Source of the DNA: Martinezella rhizogenes
Lineage (GTDB): Bacteria > Pseudomonadota > Alphaproteobacteria > Rhizobiales > Rhizobiaceae
Assembly: GCF_027460065.1 (NCBI RefSeq)
Contig: NZ_JAPYZZ010000015.1
Coordinates: forward strand, 31,048 to 95,047
Direction: 5' to 3'
DNA length: 64,000 nt
Below are positions 1 to 8,914 of the stretch, one piece after another. A program made the translations under genes and the position numbers. The notes beneath the pieces are model-generated. The model saw only the letters and a list, made by a program, of their open reading frames with translations. It was not told the DNA's origin and ran no database searches. Positions within the stretch are counted from its first letter, which is position 1, and each line of letters opens with the position of its first letter.

Positions 1-2
1 AG

Positions 3-776
3 AAGACCGAACTTTCCGACGCCAACGCCAATTACCTTGCCGAAAAAGAGCGCGCCCAGGCCGCCAACCGGGCGAAATCGGAATTCCTCGCCAATATGAG
101 CCATGAGCTGCGCACGCCGCTCAACGCCATTCTCGGCTTTTCCGATATCCTGCAAAACGAGATGTTCGGGCCGGTTGGTTCGCCGAAATATTCCGAATAT
201 GCCCGCGATATCCATGACAGTGGCAAACACCTCTTGAACGTCATCAACGATATTCTCGACATGTCGAAGATTGAAGCGGGCCATATGCGCATCAACCGCG
301 AGACCATCGATCTCGCGCCGCTGATCGAGGAAACGCTGCGTTTGACCGCCATTCAGGCGGAGCAGAAGAACATCACCGTGCAGCAGAAGGTCTGCGCCGG
401 GTTGACCATGCAGGGTGACCGCCGGGCCATGAAGCAGATCATGCTCAATCTTCTGTCAAACGCCGTGAAATTCACGGGCGACGGCGGCCGCATCGCGCTG
501 CGCACCCATGTGCATGAGGCGGCGATGATCCTCACCATCGCCGATACCGGCATCGGCATTCCGGCGCAGGCCTTGCAAAAGATCGGTCAGCCCTTTGAAC
601 AGGTGCAGAGCCAATATGCCAAGAGCCAGGGCGGCTCCGGCCTCGGACTTGCGATTTCCCGCTCGCTGGTGAAGCTGCATGGCGGCACGATGAAAATCCG
701 CTCGTGTGAGGGGCGTGGCACGGTGGTGACGATTATCATTCCGCATGCGGCGGGGCGGTGTGGGATGGTGCATTGA
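3..776 (+). CDS. Sensor histidine kinase, C-terminal part (5' end outside window)
   Basis: The reading frame is open from the first bases of the window, so the gene starts upstream. What remains is a transmitter core of about 257 residues. A short helical linker leads into the H-box (SHELRTPL, phospho-acceptor His near base 102). The N-box (LLSNAVKF), G1 (DTGIGI) and G2 (GGSGLGLAI) follow. This layout fits HisKA plus HATPase_c of the large PAS-type hybrid-less kinases common in Rhizobiaceae. Sensor domains cannot be seen here, so the signal is unknown. The gene converges on glnE across a repeat-bearing spacer. The kinase call is certain; the specific identity is not. Confidence 0.9.
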   Translation, partial: KTELSDANANYLAEKERAQAANRAKSEFLANMSHELRTPLNAILGFSDILQNEMFGPVGSPKYSEYARDIHDSGKHLLNVINDILDMSKIEAGHMRINRETIDLAPLIEETLRLTAIQAEQKNITVQQKVCAGLTMQGDRRAMKQIMLNLLSNAVKFTGDGGRIALRTHVHEAAMILTIADTGIGIPAQALQKIGQPFEQVQSQYAKSQGGSGLGLAISRSLVKLHGGTMKIRSCEGRGTVVTIIIPHAAGRCGMVH

Positions 777-831
777 GGGGATGTTGGGCGGAGTTTACTG
801 CCTTGCAATAAGTTGCGGTTGTGCTGGCGAT

Positions 832-987
832 ACCCCCCTCTGCCCTGCCGGGCATCTCCCCCTCAAGGGGGGAGATCAGCTAGAAGCATGCTCCCCACCA
901 AATCCGCGACGTTTGAGATGATCGAGCGATTGCCACTTGCCGATCTCCCCCCTTGAGGGGGAGATGTCCGGCAGGACAGAGGGGGGT
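832..987. repeat. Palindromic intergenic repeat, family A, copy 1
   Basis: Two long inverted arms (832-876 and 942-987) enclose a loop of about 65 bp. The arms carry CCCTCAAGGGGGGAGAT and its complement, and CTGCCCTGCCGGGCATC against GATGTCCGGCAGGACAG. A second copy lies at 58475-58630 with near-identical arms and an unrelated loop. It fills the spacer between two convergent genes, so it could fold as a bidirectional terminator. No protein-coding potential was seen in 777-1006. Confidence 0.85.
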
Positions 988-1006
988 GAAGCCGCACCCA
1001 CCCACA

Positions 1007-3973
1007 TCACCCATTCTTCACCACCGCCACAAACCCCTTCCGCACCGCCTTCGACAACCGCTTCACCTCCCCCTCAAGCGTCGGAATATCAGGGCAATCC
1101 CCCGCCCGGCACACAAGATCGATCAATCCGGCCGGCGCTTCCTTCGGATTAAACGCGCCATCGATGCACAGCCGCACGATCTGCGAGATTTCCGTGTAAA
1201 GCCCCATCGCCGCCATGCAGTCATCGAAAGCCTGCGGCTCCATCACAGGCGCGGCCAGCACCTGCAGGGCCTCGGCCGTATTGCGACCGGGTTCGTGCGC
1301 CGCAAGGCCCTTCACCGGCGCGACCAGCGCCAGATATTGCGCGATGAATTCCAGATCGATCAGCCCGCCATTGATGAGCTTGAAGTCCCAAATGTTCTCC
1401 GGCGGCTTCTCCTGCTCGATCAGGTTTCGCATCTCCAGCACATCAGCGGAAACCTTCGTCACATCGCGTTTCTTCGACAGCACAGAAGCAATGATACCGC
1501 GTGCGTCTTCCGCCAACGAGGCGTCCCCGCAGATGAGCCGCGCACGGGAAAGCGCCATGTGCTCCCAGGTCCAGGCCTCCTCGCGCTGGTATTTCTCGAA
1601 GGCGGAAATGCGCGTCGCCACCGGCCCCTTGTTGCCGGACGGCCGCAGCCGCATGTCCACCTCGTAGAGCACGCCCTCGGCCGTCGGGGCGGAGAGCGCG
1701 GCAATCAATCTCTGGGTGACACGGGTGAAATAACGCACGACATCAAGCGGTTTGGCGCCGGTGGATTCCTGGGCGGTGTCGTCATAATCGTAAAGCAGAA
1801 TGAGATCGACATCCGACCCTGCTGTTAGCTCGAAAGAGCCGAGCTTGCCCATGCCCATGACGGCCACGCGACCGCCGGGATAAGGCCCATGCGCCGCCTC
1901 CATTTCAGAAAAGACGGCATTCAGCGCCGCCTCGATCACAAGGTCTGCGAGGTGGGTGAAGGCGCGGGCGGCGACCTCGCCGCGGATCGCGCCGGTCAGC
2001 AACCGAACGCCGATGAGGAAACGCTGTTCGGCGGCGAAGATGCGCAGCCGGTCGAGAATATCCTCGTAATGGCGGGCGTTGGAGAGGAAATTGCCCATGC
2101 GGTGGGCAAGATATTCGCGCGTTGGCACATCGCTCATCAGCGCCGGGTCCAGCATGCCATCAAAGACATGCGGGCGGGCGGCGATGATTTCCGCAAGACG
2201 CGGGGCGGAGGACATGATCGTCACCAGAAGGTCAAGCAGCGCCGGATTGTTGCCGAGCAGCGAGAAGAGCTGGATGCCAGCCGGCAGGCCGGAGAGGAAA
2301 TTATCAAAGCGCAGCAACGCCTCGTCCGCCCGCTTGCTTTCGCCGAAAGCCCGCAGCAGGTCCGGCGTCAGCTCCGTCAGCCGCTCGCGCGCCTCCACCG
2401 ATTGTGTCGCCCGGTAACGGCCATTGTGCCAGGTGCGGATGACGCGGGAAATATCCTCCGGCCGCTGAAAACCGAGCGTGGAGAGCGTCTTCAGCGTATC
2501 GGGATCGTCCTTCTGGCCGGTGAAGACCAGATTGCCGGCCTCCCCCGAAAGCTTCGTTTCCTGCTCGAACAGCGCCGAATAGCGCCGCTCCACCAGCCGC
2601 AGCACCTCTTCCAGCTTTTCCGAGAAAGCCTTGGTGTCCTCGAAACCGAGCATGAAGGCGATGCGCTTCAATTCGGCTTCGGTATCGGGCAGCACATGGG
2701 TCTGCTCGTCGCGCACCATCTGGATGCGATGTTCCACCTCGCGCAGGAACCAATAGGCTTCCGTCAGGCTGTCGCGGGTTTCGGCGTCGATCCATTTCGC
2801 CTCGGTCAGCGCCGCCAGCGCCTCTTCCGTCGCGCGCACGCGCAGCGGCGGCATGCGACCGCCGGCGATCAGCTGCTGCGTCTGGGCGAAGAACTCAATC
2901 TCGCGGATGCCACCGCGCCCGAGCTTGACATTGTGGCCCTTCACCGCAATGGCGCCATGGCCCTTATGGGCATGGATCTGCCGCTTGATGGAATGGATAT
3001 CGGCAATCGCCGCATAATCGAGATATTTGCGGAAGATGAAGGGCGTCAACTCGCGCAGGAAGTTTTCGCCCGCCTTGATATCACCGGCGACCGGCCGCGC
3101 CTTGATATAAGCAGCACGCTCCCAGTTCTGTCCCCTGCCCTCGTAATAAAGCAGCGCCGCTTCCACGGGAATGGCGAGCGGTGTCGAGCCGGGATCGGGC
3201 CGCAGCCTGAGATCGGTGCGGAAGACATAACCATCGGCCGTGCGCTCCTGCATGATGCGCACGAGGCGGCGCATCATGCGGCCGAAATTCTCCGTGGCAT
3301 CATAGGGATCGTCCATGATGCCGGCCGAAGGCTCGAAGAACACGACGGCGTCGATATCGGAGGAATAGTTGAGCTCGCGCGCACCGAGCTTGCCCATGCC
3401 GAGCACGATCAGGCCGGAACCTTCACTCGGCGCGGCCACGTTCTTCAGTTTCAGCTTGCCGCTTTCATGGGCGGAAAGCAGCAGGTGATCGATGGCGGCG
3501 GAGAGCGATGCATCCGCCATGTCGCTCAGCCAGCGTGTCGTATCGCGGGCGGTGAAGATGCGGGCGAGATCGGCAAGCGCCGCGACGAAGGAAAGCCGCC
3601 GCTTGGCGATCCTCAGCCGTGACATCACCTCGTTTTCGACGGGTACTCCGCCTTCTTCCCCGGGTTTCCAGCTATCGCGCGCGTCACGGACAAGATCAGT
3701 CAGCAACGGCGTCAGCGGTTTGGAAATCGCCAGTGTCAGCAGCCCCTCATCCGCCGCCGCCATGTCGCGCAGATAGGGCGACAGGGTGAAAGCCGCGGCG
3801 ATGAAATCCTTCAGCGGGCTTTCGCCGGCCAGCAGCGCGGCCACCGCCGGTTCGGCCTTGCCGATATCCTTCAGCGTCGAAAGAACGGATTTCAGTTCCG
3901 TCTGCGTATAGGGGCGGATCACGCCCGGCGGAACCTCGCTCAGCCGCCTCTCGACGGTTTCCCGTTTCGTCAC
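1007..3973 (-). CDS. glnE: Bifunctional glutamine synthetase adenylyltransferase/adenylyl-removing enzyme
   Basis: This cytoplasmic enzyme of 988 residues adenylylates and deadenylylates glutamine synthetase in response to PII protein and glutamine, so it controls nitrogen assimilation. Two nucleotidyltransferase halves are visible. The N-terminal one has GMGKLGARELNYSSDID at about 192-208; the C-terminal one has GMGKLGSFELTAGSDVD at about 707-723. In the family the N-terminal half removes AMP and the C-terminal half adds it. Length fits the family (about 950-990). The ATG at 3973 is preceded by a purine-rich AGGGAGAGA site. Both catalytic motifs look intact, and the gene stands alone as a transcription unit. 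Confidence 0.97.
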   Translation of the reverse strand: MTKRETVERRLSEVPPGVIRPYTQTELKSVLSTLKDIGKAEPAVAALLAGESPLKDFIAAAFTLSPYLRDMAAADEGLLTLAISKPLTPLLTDLVRDARDSWKPGEEGGVPVENEVMSRLRIAKRRLSFVAALADLARIFTARDTTRWLSDMADASLSAAIDHLLLSAHESGKLKLKNVAAPSEGSGLIVLGMGKLGARELNYSSDIDAVVFFEPSAGIMDDPYDATENFGRMMRRLVRIMQERTADGYVFRTDLRLRPDPGSTPLAIPVEAALLYYEGRGQNWERAAYIKARPVAGDIKAGENFLRELTPFIFRKYLDYAAIADIHSIKRQIHAHKGHGAIAVKGHNVKLGRGGIREIEFFAQTQQLIAGGRMPPLRVRATEEALAALTEAKWIDAETRDSLTEAYWFLREVEHRIQMVRDEQTHVLPDTEAELKRIAFMLGFEDTKAFSEKLEEVLRLVERRYSALFEQETKLSGEAGNLVFTGQKDDPDTLKTLSTLGFQRPEDISRVIRTWHNGRYRATQSVEARERLTELTPDLLRAFGESKRADEALLRFDNFLSGLPAGIQLFSLLGNNPALLDLLVTIMSSAPRLAEIIAARPHVFDGMLDPALMSDVPTREYLAHRMGNFLSNARHYEDILDRLRIFAAEQRFLIGVRLLTGAIRGEVAARAFTHLADLVIEAALNAVFSEMEAAHGPYPGGRVAVMGMGKLGSFELTAGSDVDLILLYDYDDTAQESTGAKPLDVVRYFTRVTQRLIAALSAPTAEGVLYEVDMRLRPSGNKGPVATRISAFEKYQREEAWTWEHMALSRARLICGDASLAEDARGIIASVLSKKRDVTKVSADVLEMRNLIEQEKPPENIWDFKLINGGLIDLEFIAQYLALVAPVKGLAAHEPGRNTAEALQVLAAPVMEPQAFDDCMAAMGLYTEISQIVRLCIDGAFNPKEAPAGLIDLVCRAGDCPDIPTLEGEVKRLSKAVRKGFVAVVKNG

Positions 3974-4187
3974 TGTCTCTCTCCCTCTTCAGCCCGACCC
4001 GCCAAAGCCTCCAGCGCGCCTCTCTGGCGTTGTAACAAATGCGGGGCGCTTTGCGATCAGAAAACCGCTTGCGGCGATGTTTTACCAGAACCGGCACCGC
4101 GTAATGTCTCCGCAATTATGCCCGCGTAGCGTCATCCTCAACGAAACCCGACTCCCCCGGTTTCGAAGGATTGGCGCTGCAACGGAT

Positions 4188-5051
4188 ATGATCATGAAAA
4201 AGATTCTTAACGTGAAATTTCAGAAAAACCTGCGCGCTGCGGCGCTCTGCCTTGCCGCGCTGCCTATGGTCGGGGCGCTCCATACGCCGGCCCTCGCCGC
4301 TGATATCGGCAAATCGGACCGCATGGCGGATCCAGGTGCGGGTTTCGACAATGCCCGCTACAGCAATTCCAGCGAGTGGAAAATCACGCTCGGCGTCGGC
4401 GCGGCCTATGCCCCGAAATATGAAGGTTCGGACAAGCTGGAAGTCGGCGCCGTGCCACTGGTTTCCGTGGCCTATGGGGATTTCCTCAACGTCGATTTCA
4501 GCGGCGCCACCGTCAATCTCCTGAACCAGAACGGTTTCAGGCTTGGCATCAAGGGTGGCTGGGAAGGTGGCCGCAAGGAAAAGGATGACCGGAAGAACCT
4601 GCGCGGTATGGGCGACATCAAGGCCGGCGGCGTGGTCGGCGGCGTCATGGCCTATAGTGTCGACCCCTTCGAAATCTACGCCAAGGTGGACAAGACCATC
4701 GGTGGCAGCGAAGGCCTGACAGCAACCATTGGCGCAAGCGTTTCGCACAAGGTCGACCAGTTCATCCTCGGTGCCGACCTCTCCGCCACCTGGGCCGACG
4801 ACAACCACATGAAATCCTATTTTGGCGTCACCTCGGCACAATCCGCCCGCTCCGGCCTGCGCCGCTATGACGTCAAGGCCGGTTTCAAGCGCATCGATGC
4901 CACCGCTTCGATCTCCTACATGATGACCGAAAACTGGTCGGTGACGGGGATGGGTGGTGCCGGCTTCCTGATTGGTGATGCCAAGGACAGCCCCCTGTCG
5001 AAGAAGGATATCCAGCCATTTGCCATGATCGGCATGTCCTACACATTCTGA
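4188..5051 (+). CDS. MipA/OmpV family outer-membrane protein
   Basis: Predicted beta-barrel outer-membrane protein of 287 residues. The chosen start (M-I-M-K-K-I-L) gives a standard signal peptide: basic N-region, hydrophobic core (AALCLAALPMVGALH) and an A-L-A cleavage site near residue 36. An open frame runs further upstream to 4077, but that part reads as non-secretory sequence. The ATG at 4194 is equally possible. The mature protein has alternating beta-strand character (WKITLGVGAAYAPKYEGS) and ends in an aromatic residue (SYTF), typical of outer-membrane barrels. MipA-family members link murein hydrolases or act as porin-like proteins; the exact role here is unknown. Confidence 0.85.
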   Translation: MIMKKILNVKFQKNLRAAALCLAALPMVGALHTPALAADIGKSDRMADPGAGFDNARYSNSSEWKITLGVGAAYAPKYEGSDKLEVGAVPLVSVAYGDFLNVDFSGATVNLLNQNGFRLGIKGGWEGGRKEKDDRKNLRGMGDIKAGGVVGGVMAYSVDPFEIYAKVDKTIGGSEGLTATIGASVSHKVDQFILGADLSATWADDNHMKSYFGVTSAQSARSGLRRYDVKAGFKRIDATASISYMMTENWSVTGMGGAGFLIGDAKDSPLSKKDIQPFAMIGMSYTF

Positions 5052-5127
5052 GCGGCGAAATCGGGCCATCCGCGCCAGTCGTGTCGCTTGATGCCTTGAG
5101 GAAGCGTCCCTGTCCCTTACGCATCCC

Positions 5128-6840
5128 TCAACCCAGTGAAGCGCTGCAAGGCGCTTCACTGGGACCGCTATGCCCGATGGAGCCGGCAGCCGGTTCAAGA
5201 TTGCCCTTGTAAGCAACGACGAGACCCGCGAAGGGCAAGGAAATTTCGACGTCGAAGCAGAAACGACCGTCCGTTTCGGCCTCGAAGCTCACGCCCCTCG
5301 GCAGAAGAAAGCCGGGCAGCGGCACACCAAGAAGGTGCCATCGCCGTGGAACGAGAGCCAGCCGACCACCATCGACCACCAGCGCCAGGGCGACGGTGAT
5401 CAAACCGAAGCGCTCCGCCAGCAGATAATGATCCTTGCCCGTTCCTGCCGAAAGCATGGACGAAAAACGTCTGCCGCCGAAATTCCGTATCCAGCGTTCC
5501 GCCCCCTTTTCCGGTGTCAGCGTGACACTCACCGGCACCCGTTTTCCCGCCGGCGGAAAGCGAAGAACTGCGGAAATCATGCGCGCCAGCACGCTTTTCC
5601 CGCGTCGTATGTCTGCAACGCCGCGCCACTCTCGCGCTTCATGGCTGTCGTGCAGCTCCCGCACACACGACGGCAAATCATCGAAGGCCGGGCCGAGAAG
5701 CCTGCGGAACAATGGCGCACCGGGTTCTTCTCTGCGAAACCCCGTGAAGATGGTTCTGCTTTGAAAGAGCCGGTCATAATCCGTCAGTTCCAGTGCGCCA
5801 GTGCCGGCGCGTGCACCGGGCAGCGGGCGCTCACCACGCAGCATCTTGCGGATAAGCGCCTCTATCGCCATGGAGGGAATGTAGGGGCCGTCATCGCCTT
5901 CGGCCAGCAGATGCCAGCTCATCTCCGCCGGCCTGCCCGACGCCCTGCCCTTTGCGCGAACGAACATGCCGCCGCGATGTTCGCCAAAGCGCATGCGGTT
6001 CAGCACGGCATGAAAGAGCGGTGACAGCGGCGCGAATGAAGGAAGGCCGAACCGCGCCCTCACCTTCGCGAGAAGATTCAACATGCGGTGCAGAAATTCC
6101 GGAACCGGGCCGGCACCCATCCACAGATCCGTCATCGACGGATGTTCGGGCGGGATCACCTGCAGATCCGGCACGTCGACCAGCGAAAAATGAATATTGC
6201 GCAGCGGCAGCCTGCCGGGCACGGCCACGGTGAACCGCATGCTTTCCGCCAGACCGATGCCGTGCGCCAACCTGCCATGCCGCCAAAGCTTGATCGGCGC
6301 ACCGGCATAACCCACGACCGCACGCATGACGTTGAGACCGATCCCGGCATAGGGCGATGGCGCTATGCCGCCCTCGACGATGGCGATCTCCATGGTCTTT
6401 GCCATCTCGCGCAGGACTGCCGCGGTCAGGACGGGGAAACTGCTAACGCCGGACAGGACAAAAATACCCGCGGCTTTGGCCCGCGCGTCGAACCGGCTTA
6501 CCCCGAAAACGAAATCGGCGGCATCGGCAAAATCGAGATAATCGGTGCCAGCGTCGATGCAGGCCTCTATCACGGCGTAACAGGCGTCGCCGTAATTCTG
6601 GAACGGCCCGGAGGCATCGACCACGAGATCGGGCTTATGGATGCGCAAAGCCTCGGCGATATCGCGGCGATCGAGCTTCAGAGGACGCAGTTGCGCCTCT
6701 CCGTGCCATCCAGCGCAAAAGGCCTGTGCCCGTGCAAGACTGCGACCGCAGACTAGAATTTCAATGCTGGAGATATCGGCGAGCAATTCCGCCAACCGGC
6801 CGCCGAACACGCCATAACCACCGAGGATCAATATTTTCAT
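5128..6840 (-). CDS. Saccharopine dehydrogenase-like NAD(P)-binding protein with DUF4166 C-terminus
   Basis: Protein of 570 residues. The chosen start gives MKILILGGYGVFGG, a Rossmann G-x-x-G-x-x-G loop at the very N-terminus as expected for this family; the frame stays open further upstream but without family character. Residues 1 to about 370 resemble the saccharopine dehydrogenase NADP-binding fold (VVDASGPFQNYG). Residues from about 400 to 560 resemble DUF4166. The fusion recurs in proteobacteria but its substrate is unknown. It lies 61 bp downstream of a DCC-family gene on the same strand, so the two probably form an operon. Its 3' end contains a perfect 13-bp hairpin. Confidence 0.8.
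   Translation of the reverse strand: MKILILGGYGVFGGRLAELLADISSIEILVCGRSLARAQAFCAGWHGEAQLRPLKLDRRDIAEALRIHKPDLVVDASGPFQNYGDACYAVIEACIDAGTDYLDFADAADFVFGVSRFDARAKAAGIFVLSGVSSFPVLTAAVLREMAKTMEIAIVEGGIAPSPYAGIGLNVMRAVVGYAGAPIKLWRHGRLAHGIGLAESMRFTVAVPGRLPLRNIHFSLVDVPDLQVIPPEHPSMTDLWMGAGPVPEFLHRMLNLLAKVRARFGLPSFAPLSPLFHAVLNRMRFGEHRGGMFVRAKGRASGRPAEMSWHLLAEGDDGPYIPSMAIEALIRKMLRGERPLPGARAGTGALELTDYDRLFQSRTIFTGFRREEPGAPLFRRLLGPAFDDLPSCVRELHDSHEAREWRGVADIRRGKSVLARMISAVLRFPPAGKRVPVSVTLTPEKGAERWIRNFGGRRFSSMLSAGTGKDHYLLAERFGLITVALALVVDGGRLALVPRRWHLLGVPLPGFLLPRGVSFEAETDGRFCFDVEISLPFAGLVVAYKGNLEPAAGSIGHSGPSEAPCSASLG
5132..5163 (-). terminator. Perfect 13-bp hairpin at the 3' end of the DUF4166 gene
   Basis: CCCAGTGAAGCGC (5132-5144) and its exact complement (5151-5163) flank a 6-nt loop. 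The hairpin sits inside the last codons of the minus-strand gene, whose stop is at 5128-5130, and between two convergent genes. There is no clear T-run, so it may be a bidirectional or mRNA-end-protecting structure rather than a classical intrinsic terminator. Confidence 0.55.
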
Positions 6841-6901
6841 CGCGTTGCCATCGCATTTTTGCCGATGCCGGGATCGCCTGAAGGGGTGGTCCTCACTTTG
6901 T

Positions 6902-7327
6902 TCAAAGGATACGGTCCCGGTATTCCGGCGGCGCCACCCAGCATTGTTCGCGCTTTCCGAACCAGCGGTAGCGGTTGCGGGCAAAGCAGCGATAGACGGG
7001 ATCGCGCAAAAATGCGGGAATGATCCGCAAAACGGACACCAGCCGCCAGGGCATGCCAAGCGCCTCGTAGATGCTCAGGACGGCATCGCTGTCCTGCCGC
7101 ATCCTGTCGCCATCGACAACCAGCATGCTGGCGGGGTTTTTCGGGTCCATGCCGTAACGCCGGTAGATTTCCGTGCCGACAGCCCCCTGCATGGAGGCCA
7201 GCCGGAAATGGCCGGCCCGGTCATGCCGCAGCACGAATTGCGCATTGGCGGAACACAGTACACATTCGGCGTCGAACAGGATGATCGGTTGATGCCGGCC
7301 GTTTGCCGAAGGAATTATACCTGCCAT
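6902..7327 (-). CDS. DCC-family (DUF393) thiol-disulfide oxidoreductase-like protein
   Basis: Protein of 141 residues. The signature sits near the N-terminus: ILFDAECVLCSAN, matching the D-x-x-C-x-x-C motif that names the DCC family. The C-terminal half (YRCFARNRYRWFGKREQCW) also matches the family. These proteins are predicted thioredoxin-like oxidoreductases; no substrate is established. ATG at 7327 follows an AAAGGG site. It is the upstream member of a likely two-gene unit with the DUF4166 gene. The 168 bp before it, towards the histidine kinase, show no gene. Confidence 0.85.
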   Translation of the reverse strand: MAGIIPSANGRHQPIILFDAECVLCSANAQFVLRHDRAGHFRLASMQGAVGTEIYRRYGMDPKNPASMLVVDGDRMRQDSDAVLSIYEALGMPWRLVSVLRIIPAFLRDPVYRCFARNRYRWFGKREQCWVAPPEYRDRIL

Positions 7328-7495
7328 CCGTCACACGCCCTTTGTCGATTACGATGCAACCGACCAATAAAGTTCAGCAATAATACTTACAATATTCTTC
7401 CGTTCGCCTTTCAATTCAATCTCAAAAGACCGTTATTTCCCGAAGGCAGAAGAATTTCTGCGGGAACATCGGCGAATTATCGCAGATCGCTCGAC

Positions 7496-8905
7496 TTAGG
7501 GCTTTGAAATGGGGAAAACCATCGAAATGGTTAGTCCCGGGCAGGCCGTATTGTTGGCATCCGTGTCCGAGAGCACCAGCGATCCGCCGTGCAACTCCAT
7601 CACGGCTTCCACCAGCGAGAGGCCAAGCCCGGTGCCCGGCTTGGAACGGCTCTCATCCAGCCGCACGAAGCGTTTCAGCACCTCGCCGCGCTTGTCGGCG
7701 GGAATGCCGGGACCATTATCGGCAACGGAGAGCACGATTGCTTCGGGTTCTTTCACCAGACGGACGGCGAGTTTTTTGTCGCCCTCGCCTTCGCAGGCAT
7801 ATTTCATGGCATTGTCGATGAGGTTGGAAAGCGCCTGACCGATCAGTTCGCGGTTGCCCTGCACCGAAAGGCCCGGCTCTATCTGCGATTCCAGCGCGAG
7901 ACCTGCATCCTCTGCCACCGGCTCATAAAGTTCGGCGCTGTCGGCGGCAATCGCCGACATGTCCACATCGGTCATTTCAGCGGCGATCGAGCCTGCCTCA
8001 ACGCGGGAAATCATCAGCAGCGCATTGAAGGTGCGGATGAGCTGATCGGATTCGGCAATGATGCCTTCAAGGGCGGCGCGCCGTTTCGTCTCGTCATTGT
8101 CATCGAGGGCGGCGGCCGCCTTGTTGCGCAGCCGTGTCAGCGGCGTCTTCAGGTCATGGGCGATGTTGTCGGAGACCTGGCGCAGGCCCTCGTTCAGTTT
8201 TTCGATGCGGCCGAGCATGGCGTTGAGCGAGCCGGACAGCCGGTCGAATTCGTCACCGGAGCGGCCCTGCGGCAGGCGCTGGGAAAGGTCGCCGGCCATG
8301 ATCTTCTTGGTTGCCGCCGACATGCGGTCGATGCGTTTCAAAGCATTGCGGCCAATGCCGAACCAGATGAGCAAGGCACCGCCGCTCATGATCGCAAGCG
8401 CCACCATCAACGCATTGCGCACCAGCGCCCGGAACTTGGTGGGTTCGCCGAGATCGCGGCCGATCAGGATGCGCAGGCCGTTATCCAGCATGAAAACATT
8501 GGCGGTGGCGAGATGCTGCACGCTGTCGCCGCTTTCGGAATAACGCTCGTAACGAAAGGGGAAACCCGTCCAGCCTTCCTTGTCGAAGACGCCGGGCTGC
8601 ACGGAGGCGACGTTACCCGCGAGAATTTCGCCATTCGGGCCGGCGATGATGTAAAGGCTCGCGCCCGGCTGGCGGGCGCGGCGCTCCATCATCCTGAGCA
8701 GCGGATTGATGCCGCCGCGATTATAGATGCGCTGCACATCAGAGACTTCCTGCAACACGGCATCGCGCGTCTGCTGGTTCAGCAGCCGTTCGGAGAGGGC
8801 GGTGACGTAAAAAACGAGGAAGGCGGCGCAGAGTGCGAAGAGCAGGATATAGAGCGCCGAAAGGCGCACCGCCGTCGATCTGAACAATATTCTGAGGCGG
8901 GCCAT
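7496..8905 (-). CDS. Membrane sensor histidine kinase, partner of the degP-linked response regulator
   Basis: Protein of 469 residues from the ATG at 8905. A TTG at 8914, directly after the regulator's stop, would add three residues. The order is a transmembrane helix near residues 12-35, a periplasmic sensor region, a second helix near 160-185, then HAMP. After these come HisKA with the H-box (NIAHDLKTPLTRL), an N-box (LIDNAMKYA), G1 (VADNGPGIP) and G2 (GTGLGLSLV). It is a classic EnvZ-type periplasmic sensor. It starts 9 bp after the regulator and lies downstream of degP, so an envelope or oxidative stress signal is plausible (inference from context). Confidence 0.92.
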   Translation of the reverse strand: MARLRILFRSTAVRLSALYILLFALCAAFLVFYVTALSERLLNQQTRDAVLQEVSDVQRIYNRGGINPLLRMMERRARQPGASLYIIAGPNGEILAGNVASVQPGVFDKEGWTGFPFRYERYSESGDSVQHLATANVFMLDNGLRILIGRDLGEPTKFRALVRNALMVALAIMSGGALLIWFGIGRNALKRIDRMSAATKKIMAGDLSQRLPQGRSGDEFDRLSGSLNAMLGRIEKLNEGLRQVSDNIAHDLKTPLTRLRNKAAAALDDNDETKRRAALEGIIAESDQLIRTFNALLMISRVEAGSIAAEMTDVDMSAIAADSAELYEPVAEDAGLALESQIEPGLSVQGNRELIGQALSNLIDNAMKYACEGEGDKKLAVRLVKEPEAIVLSVADNGPGIPADKRGEVLKRFVRLDESRSKPGTGLGLSLVEAVMELHGGSLVLSDTDANNTACPGLTISMVFPISKP

Positions 8906-8914
8906 TTTCGGCAA

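Noticed and set aside
832..991. Family A, B and C repeats as CRISPR units
   Set aside because: Copies are dispersed inverted repeats, not tandem direct repeats with regular unique spacers, and no cas genes are present.
1889..3622. 577-codon open frame on the plus strand opposite glnE
   Set aside because: It is a high-GC shadow of glnE without recognisable family, ribosome-binding site or compositional logic; glnE has all catalytic motifs.
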